NCBI RefSeq assembly: GCF_012184415.1
Contig: NZ_VTOX01000002.1
Location: 558,001 to 622,000 of the forward strand
Source: Ramlibacter lithotrophicus
Lineage (GTDB): Bacteria > Pseudomonadota > Gammaproteobacteria > Burkholderiales > Burkholderiaceae_C
Direction: 5' to 3'
DNA: 64,000 nt
Shown piece by piece: positions 59,383 to 64,000 of the stretch. A program made the position numbers and the translations under genes. Under the pieces are notes generated by a model. That model made no database searches. It was not told the origin of the DNA and saw nothing but the letters and a program-made list of their open reading frames with translations. Each line of letters opens with the position of its first letter. Position 1 is the first letter of the stretch.

Positions 59383-59877
59383 TCATTTTGGCGCGGGCAG
59401 GCGCGCCAGCTCCCGCTTGATGCCGGCGATGTCGTTCTCGCTGCGCGCGATGTTGGACTTCAGCTCGGCCACCCGGTCCAGGTACTTCTGGTAGTTGCGC
59501 GTCTCCGGCCCCAGCTTCTCGGGCTCGCCGTTGTTGTATTCCTTGAGCAGCTCCGCGCGGCGCGCCTCGGCCTTCTTCAACTCGGATTCCAGGATCGTGC
59601 GTGCTTCGGCGTCGCGCGCGCGCTGGGCGTCGCCGTCGATGCGCTGGCTCGCCGTCGTCTGCGGCGCCGTGGCGATGCGCGTCGTGGGCGTGCCGCCGTT
59701 CACCTTCGTGCCTTCGACGACGGTGATGTTGCCGCCCTCCATCGGCTTGCAACCCTTGGCCTGGGCTTCGGCCTGGTTGTTGGTGTAGGTGTTGCCGCAC
59801 CGCCAGATGCGGGTCTGGGCGGTGCCGGACAGCGCGGGGGCGGCAATGGCGAGCGCAATCAGGAAGCGGTACTTCAT
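59383..59877 (-). CDS. Small exported coiled-coil protein between glnA and ntrB
   Basis: 164 residues. Sec signal MKYRFLIALAIAAPALSGTAQ; mature N-terminal part contains RIWRCGNTYTNNQAEAQAKGCKPM, with two Cys that may pair and resemble a DUF4124-like motif. The last 80 residues form a coiled coil (LESELKKAEARRAELLKEYNNG, YLDRVAELKSNIARSENDIAGIKREL). No function known. Located within the nitrogen-control locus, its TGA overlaps nothing but ntrB starts 4 bp later. Confidence 0.83.
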   Translation of the reverse strand: MKYRFLIALAIAAPALSGTAQTRIWRCGNTYTNNQAEAQAKGCKPMEGGNITVVEGTKVNGGTPTTRIATAPQTTASQRIDGDAQRARDAEARTILESELKKAEARRAELLKEYNNGEPEKLGPETRNYQKYLDRVAELKSNIARSENDIAGIKRELARLPAPK

Positions 59878-59972
59878 CGGGCAGGGCTCCTCGCGCCGGG
59901 CCGGCGCAGGATGGCCTTGCAGTATCGCGCAACTCTTCAAGAAAACCAACTAACCCGTTGATCCACAAAGAA

Positions 59973-59998
59973 AAGGACGGCGCCAGCCGTCCTTTTTT
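59973..59998 (-). terminator. Terminator between glnA and the exported-protein gene
   Basis: Arms AAGGACGGC and GCCGTCCTT (9 bp) with a four-base loop, flanked by A-run and T-run on both sides, so it works in both directions. For minus-strand transcription it follows glnA by about 50 bp and would limit readthrough into ntrBC. A second GC-rich repeat TCCGGCGG-CC-CCGCCGGA at 60006-60023 sits between it and glnA. Confidence 0.83.
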
Positions 59999-60046
59999 CA
60001 CACCATCCGGCGGCCCCGCCGGACGAGCCGGAGGGGCCTTCGCGCA

Positions 60047-61468
60047 TCAGAGCGAGTAATACATGTCGAACTCGATCGGGTGCGTCGTCATGCGGAAGCG
60101 CGTGACTTCCTGCATCTTCAGTTCGATGTACGCGTCGATCATGGTGTCGGTGAACACGCCGCCCTTGGTCAGGAAGCTGCGCTCGCGGTCCAGGTAGTCC
60201 AGCGCCTGGTCCAGGCTGTGGCACACGGTCGGGATCTTCGCGTCCTCTTCCGGCGGCAGGTGGTACAGGTCCTTGGTGGCGGCTTCGCCCGGATGGATCT
60301 TGTTCTCCACGCCGTCCAGGCCGGCCATCAGCATGGCGGCGAAACCGAGGTAGGGGTTGCAGGTCGGGTCCGGGAAGCGCACTTCGATCCGGCGGCCCTT
60401 CGGATTGGCGACGTACGGAATGCGCACCGACGCCGAGCGGTTGCGGGCGGAGTACGCCAGCTTGACCGGCGCCTCGAAGCCGGGCACCAGGCGCTTGTAG
60501 CTGTTGGTGCCGGGGTTCGTGATGGCGTTCAGTGCGCGGGCGTGCTTGATGATGCCGCCGATGTAGTACAGCGCGAAGTCCGACAGGCCCGCATAGCCGT
60601 CGCCGGCGAACAGGTTCTTGCCGTCCTTCCAGACCGACTGGTGCACGTGCATCCCGGAGCCGTTGTCGCCGACGACCGGCTTGGGCATGAAGGTTGCCGT
60701 CTTCCCGTAGGCATTGGCGACGTTCTGGATCACGTACTTCATCATCATGGTCCAGTCGGCGCGCTGGACCAGGGTGCTGAACCGGGTGCCGATTTCGTTC
60801 TGGCCGGCGCCGCCCACCTCGTGGTGGAACACTTCGACGGGGATCCCCAGGGACTCGAGGATCAGCGACATTTCGGCCCGCATGTCCTGTGTGCTGTCGA
60901 CCGGCGGCACCGGGAAGTAGCCGCCCTTCATCGTCGGCCGGTGCCCCTTGTTGCCGCCGTCGATCTTCTTGCCGCTGTTCCAGGGCGCCTCGTATTCGTC
61001 GATCTCCACGAAGCAGCCGGAGGCGTCGGCGTTCCAGCGCACGTCGTCGAAGATAAAGAACTCGGGCTCGGGACCGAAGAACGCGGTGTCGCCCAGGCCG
61101 GAAGCCTTCAGGTAGGCCTCGGCCCGCTTGGCGATCGAGCGCGGGTCGCGGTCATAGGCCTTGCCGTCGCCGGGCTCCAGCACGTCGCAGGACAGGAACA
61201 GCGTGGTCTCTTCGAAGAACGGGTCGATGTTGGCCGTGTTCGGGTCCGGCATCAGCAACATGTCGGACGCCTCGATGCCCTTCCAGCCGGCCATGGACGA
61301 GCCGTCGAAGGCGTGGCCCGCCGAGAACTTGTCCTCGTCGAAATGCGAAACCGGCACGGTGACGTGTTGCTCCTTGCCGCGGGTGTCGGTGAAGCGGAAG
61401 TCGACGAACTTGACTTCGTTTTCCTTCACCATCTTCATGACGTCGGCGACGGTCTTGGCTGCTGCCAT
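60047..61468 (-). CDS. glnA: Glutamine synthetase type I
   Basis: 473 residues. ATP-dependent amidation of glutamate. Metal- and substrate-binding motifs: [42 protein letters not shown], and the adenylylation site around [17 protein letters not shown] (Tyr), plus [21 protein letters not shown] at 61468; upstream in-frame codons are not homologous. Preceded by a sigma-54 promoter and NtrC-type enhancer, and followed by ntrBC. Confidence 0.98.
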   Translation of the reverse strand: MAAAKTVADVMKMVKENEVKFVDFRFTDTRGKEQHVTVPVSHFDEDKFSAGHAFDGSSMAGWKGIEASDMLLMPDPNTANIDPFFEETTLFLSCDVLEPGDGKAYDRDPRSIAKRAEAYLKASGLGDTAFFGPEPEFFIFDDVRWNADASGCFVEIDEYEAPWNSGKKIDGGNKGHRPTMKGGYFPVPPVDSTQDMRAEMSLILESLGIPVEVFHHEVGGAGQNEIGTRFSTLVQRADWTMMMKYVIQNVANAYGKTATFMPKPVVGDNGSGMHVHQSVWKDGKNLFAGDGYAGLSDFALYYIGGIIKHARALNAITNPGTNSYKRLVPGFEAPVKLAYSARNRSASVRIPYVANPKGRRIEVRFPDPTCNPYLGFAAMLMAGLDGVENKIHPGEAATKDLYHLPPEEDAKIPTVCHSLDQALDYLDRERSFLTKGGVFTDTMIDAYIELKMQEVTRFRMTTHPIEFDMYYSL

Positions 61469-61513
61469 CTGGATTCTCCTGAGGGGGTCAAAATGTCTGG
61501 ACGGGGACCGGGG

Positions 61514-61530
61514 ATGCACGTTCTGTGCCA
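61514..61530 (-). promoter_or_regulatory. Sigma-54 promoter of glnA
   Basis: The minus strand reads TGGCACAGAACGTGCAT, matching TGGCAC-N5-TTGCA with the invariant GG (-24) and GC (-12). It lies about 46-62 bp before the glnA start codon. Together with ntrBC in the same locus, this is strong support for NtrC-activated expression. Confidence 0.85.
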
Positions 61531-61647
61531 CAGCTGGTGCATGGCGCCGCCGCCGAGGTGGGCGATTGTCTCCCATCTTCGGGGCATGTCGAGACCGGGA
61601 TGTGACACTTTTCACTGCGTCGCACGTCCAATCTGGTGCACCGATGG

Positions 61648-61664
61648 CGCACCTCATCGGTGCG
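61648..61664. promoter_or_regulatory. NtrC enhancer-like site upstream of glnA
   Basis: CGCACC-TCATC-GGTGCG is a near-exact match to the symmetric NtrC consensus TGCACC-N5-GGTGCA. Its centre is about 140 bp upstream of the -12 element, a normal enhancer distance. More GGTGC/GCACC half-sites around 61635-61675 could form a second site. It lies just beyond the 3' end of the next gene upstream. Confidence 0.65.
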
Positions 61665-61670
61665 ACGGAC

Positions 61671-62495
61671 TTAACGCACCAATTCGGGGCCCAGGCGGAC
61701 GCCCAGCGCCCGCAGCCCCGTCACCAGCTGCCGGTAGGCCGGATCGATGATCGCGGGGTCGCCCTTGACCCCGAGGTCGATGTGGCGCCCATACTCGGGA
61801 TGGTCGACGCTGGGCAGGCTGAACACCTTGACCCCCGGGTGGTCGCGCTCCACGGCTTCCATCAACGGCGTGAGGGTCGCCTCCATGGAGCCGTGGACGA
61901 TCACCGACTTCTCGGCGTACGGCTGGCGGTGGAACAGCTGGCGGTATTGCTGGTCCAGCACCCATTCCATCATCGGCCACGCCATCACCGGAAAACCCGG
62001 CACGAAGTGGACGTGGCCCACGCTGAAGCCGGGGATCTTGTTGTAGGGGTTCGGGATCAGGCGGGCGCCGCGCGGGAAGACGCCCATGTTCAGGCGGTGG
62101 ACGTTGTCCGGGCGGTCCGGCTCGTACGCAACGCCCTGCTCCCGCGCCACGTCCTGCATCCGCTCGCGGATCAGCGCCTCCGCCTGCGGATGCAGCTCGA
62201 TCGGAACGCCGAGCGCACGCCCGGCGCATTGCCGCGTGTGGTCGTCCGGGGTCGCCCCGATGCCGCCGCACGAGAACACCACATCGCCCGACGCGAAGGC
62301 CCGCTGCAGCGTGGCCGTGATGCGCTCCGGCGCGTCGCCTACATACTCGGCCCACGCCAGCTGCAGGCCGCGGGCCGCGAGCAGTTCGATCGCCTTGGGC
62401 ATGTGCTTGTCGGCACGCTTGCCGGACAGGATCTCGTCGCCGACGATCACGAGGCCGAAGGCGCGCGGTTCGGGCGGAAGGGGTGGTGGCGTCAT
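61671..62495 (-). CDS. CinA-type molybdopterin-binding domain protein
   Basis: 274 residues. MoaB/MogA-like domain in the first about 170 residues: [37 protein letters not shown] and a C-terminal part [21 protein letters not shown]. Resembles the competence/damage-inducible protein A N-terminal half without the deamidase domain. Nucleotide or molybdopterin binding is likely; the biological role is not clear. The 3' end borders the glnA enhancer. Confidence 0.85.
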   Translation of the reverse strand: MTPPPLPPEPRAFGLVIVGDEILSGKRADKHMPKAIELLAARGLQLAWAEYVGDAPERITATLQRAFASGDVVFSCGGIGATPDDHTRQCAGRALGVPIELHPQAEALIRERMQDVAREQGVAYEPDRPDNVHRLNMGVFPRGARLIPNPYNKIPGFSVGHVHFVPGFPVMAWPMMEWVLDQQYRQLFHRQPYAEKSVIVHGSMEATLTPLMEAVERDHPGVKVFSLPSVDHPEYGRHIDLGVKGDPAIIDPAYRQLVTGLRALGVRLGPELVR

Positions 62496-62547
62496 CCGCC
62501 AATCCTACCGAGACCGGGACGTTCCGGGGCTCCCGTACCATCGCCGG

Positions 62548-63318
62548 ATGGACAAGATACGGGTGAATGGCGTTGGAATCGAAGTTCAGCGGGTGCCCGG
62601 GCCGGACGGCGGACGGCGGGTCCCGATCGTCTTTCTGCACGAGGGCCTGGGATCGGTCGCGATGTGGCGCGATTGGCCGGCACAGGTATGCGCCGCGGCC
62701 GCGCGCCCGGGCATCGTCTACTCCAGGCGCGGCTACGGGCGGTCCGACCCGGTCCCGGACGTGCGGGGCCGCGGGCGCCTGGGGCCGGACTACATGCATC
62801 GCGAGGCGTTCGAGGTGCTGCCGGCATTGCTGGCGGCCCTGCAGGTCGAGGCGCCCGTCCTCCTCGGCCACTCCGACGGCGGCACCATCGCCCTCCTCCA
62901 CGCCAGCCGCTTCCCCGTGACCGCCTGCGTGGTGATGGCGCCGCACGTCATCGTGGAGGACTGCTCGGTGTCGTCGATCGAGGCGGCGCGCGGCGCCTTC
63001 GAAGCCAATGGCCTGCGCGACCGGCTGCGGCGCTATCACGCCGACGTGGATGGCGCCTTCTGGCAGTGGAACGACATCTGGCTGAGCCCCGCCTTCCGCG
63101 ACTTCGACATCCGGGCCGAATGCCGCGGCATCGAAGCGCCGCTATTGGCAATCCAGGGGGAGGACGACCCCTACGGCACGCTGCGCCAGATCCACGAGAT
63201 CGAGCCGCGGGGACGTTACGTCACGCAGGTGCTCGCGCAGTGCGGGCATTCGCCGCACCGCGACCAGCCGGAACGGACGAAGCGCGCGGTGGCGGATTTC
63301 CTGGCCGGGCTGCCTTGA
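62548..63318 (+). CDS. Alpha/beta hydrolase
   Basis: 256 residues. Oxyanion/HG region VFLHEGLGSVAMWRDWP, nucleophile GHSDGG, acid in GEDDPYGT and catalytic His in GHSPHRDQPE. The sequence VYSRRGYGRSDP is common in ester- and lactone-cleaving members. ATG at 62548. Stands alone; substrate unknown. Confidence 0.87.
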   Translation: MDKIRVNGVGIEVQRVPGPDGGRRVPIVFLHEGLGSVAMWRDWPAQVCAAAARPGIVYSRRGYGRSDPVPDVRGRGRLGPDYMHREAFEVLPALLAALQVEAPVLLGHSDGGTIALLHASRFPVTACVVMAPHVIVEDCSVSSIEAARGAFEANGLRDRLRRYHADVDGAFWQWNDIWLSPAFRDFDIRAECRGIEAPLLAIQGEDDPYGTLRQIHEIEPRGRYVTQVLAQCGHSPHRDQPERTKRAVADFLAGLP

Positions 63319-64000
63319 TCAGGCCGGTTGCAGTGCCGCCAGGTCGGCGGGAGTGAGCCAGCGCCACTGGCCCGGCGCCAGGTCGGCCGGCAGCTCCAGC
63401 CTGCCGATGCGCGAGCGGTGCAGCCCCTCCACGCGGTTGCCGACAGCGGCCACCATCCGCTTGACCTGGTGGTACTTGCCTTCGGTGAGCGTGAGCCGCA
63501 GTTGCCGATCGCCCGTGCTCTCGCAGGCGGCGGCACGCACCGGACGCGGGTCGTCGTCGAGCACGACGCCGGCGAGCAGTTTCCCCACCTGGGGCGCGTC
63601 GACCGGGTGCTTCGTGGCCACTTCGTACACCTTCGGCACGTGCCGCCGCGGCGAATTCATGCGGTGGATGAACTGGCCGTCATCCGTCAGCAGCAGCAGC
63701 CCGGTCGTATCCTGGTCCAGCCGCCCCACCGCCTGCACGCCGACGGCGCCGCCCTTCTGCGGCCGCTGGCGCAGCGGCGCCGGCAGCAGCGTGTAGATGC
63801 TGGGATAGGCGGACGGCTTGCTCGAGCACTCGGTTCCGGCCGGCTTGTGCAGCATGAGGTACACCCGTTCCTGATACGGCCAGTCGACGCCGTCGACCGA
63901 GAAGACGAGCCCCGCGACCGGAAATTCGGCGGCCGCGTCCGTGACGAGCGCGCCGGCCACCCGGACATGGCCCTGCTGGACCAGTCCGGCGCAGATCCGC
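63319..64000 (-). CDS. rsuA: 16S rRNA pseudouridine synthase, RsuA family (partial, 5' end beyond window)
   Basis: The open frame continues to the right edge of the window: upstream of a GTG at 63960 the codons read RICAGLVQQGHVRVAG, the second half of an S4 RNA-binding domain, so the gene starts outside. The catalytic domain holds the Asp motif VGRLDQDTTGLLLLTDDG, LMLHKPAGTECS and GKYHQVKRMVAAVGNRVEGLHRSRIG. RsuA makes pseudouridine 516 in 16S rRNA. It could also be a close relative (RluE/RluB type). Confidence 0.9.
   Translation of the reverse strand, partial: RICAGLVQQGHVRVAGALVTDAAAEFPVAGLVFSVDGVDWPYQERVYLMLHKPAGTECSSKPSAYPSIYTLLPAPLRQRPQKGGAVGVQAVGRLDQDTTGLLLLTDDGQFIHRMNSPRRHVPKVYEVATKHPVDAPQVGKLLAGVVLDDDPRPVRAAACESTGDRQLRLTLTEGKYHQVKRMVAAVGNRVEGLHRSRIGRLELPADLAPGQWRWLTPADLAALQPA

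Noticed and set aside
60080-61750. A 556-residue plus-strand frame opposite glnA
   Set aside because: Shadow of glnA; composition is unlike any protein family.

Overview
The window is a GC-rich, gene-dense chromosomal segment of a betaproteobacterium. Several features point to the Comamonadaceae: an imuA-imuB-dnaE2 SOS cassette, glnA followed by ntrBC, a tandem glycine riboswitch ahead of gcvTHP, a fimT-pilVWXY1E minor-pilin operon, many solute-binding-protein transporters, and a divergent PAS-LuxR/CoA-transferase pair. The family assignment is inference from gene content. I see no rRNA, tRNA, prophage, insertion sequence or CRISPR array, and nothing that looks recently acquired as an island.

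Layout. 1-5.4 kb: N-terminus of a membrane-anchored protein, then the SOS translesion cassette (minus strand) behind a clear LexA box. 5.5-6.7 kb: 3-methyladenine glycosylase and a convergent exported protein. 6.9-12.7 kb: a two-subunit 3-oxoacid CoA-transferase divergent from a PAS-LuxR regulator, an AhpD-like protein, an acyl-CoA thioesterase plus SDR, and ETF-ubiquinone oxidoreductase. 12.8-15.7 kb: a DctP-DctQ-DctM TRAP transporter behind a GntR-type palindrome. 15.7-20.5 kb: glycine riboswitch and gcvT-gcvH-gcvP. 20.5-24.8 kb: TauE-like permease, two Hsp20 proteins, a stand-alone receiver, a FrnE-like DsbA protein, a stress SDR and a DUF3606 protein. 24.9-32.6 kb: a PAS/GAF hybrid histidine kinase, aroC, a CBS protein, and metY-hydrolase-P450.

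32.6-39.5 kb holds the minor-pilin operon, with pilY1 split by a frameshift. 39.8-44.1 kb: a BrkB/YihY membrane protein, DUF2069, a GlcD-like flavoprotein, thyA and folA. 44.1-46.3 kb: an OmpR/QseBC-type two-component system. Facing it, 46.3-50.6 kb is a tightly coupled five-gene minus-strand operon: thermostable-hemolysin-family protein, AMP-forming ligase, heme-oxygenase-like (HDO fold) enzyme, SDR and an exported TPR protein. It looks like a compact pathway for an acyl-derived small molecule and is the best candidate here for an undescribed system. 50.7-56.5 kb: exonuclease III, then a NitT/TauT-type ABC transporter operon with its own GntR/FCD regulator, a decarboxylating dehydrogenase and an ABM-fold protein, under a perfect 16-bp palindrome.

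56.6-61.7 kb is the nitrogen-control locus (glnA, a small exported coiled-coil protein, ntrB, ntrC), with a sigma-54 promoter and an NtrC-like enhancer upstream of glnA. A 121-bp tandem repeat carrying terminator hairpins follows ntrC, and a related element follows scoB. The window ends with a CinA-type molybdopterin-binding protein, an alpha/beta hydrolase and the C-terminal part of an RsuA-family pseudouridine synthase running off the right edge.
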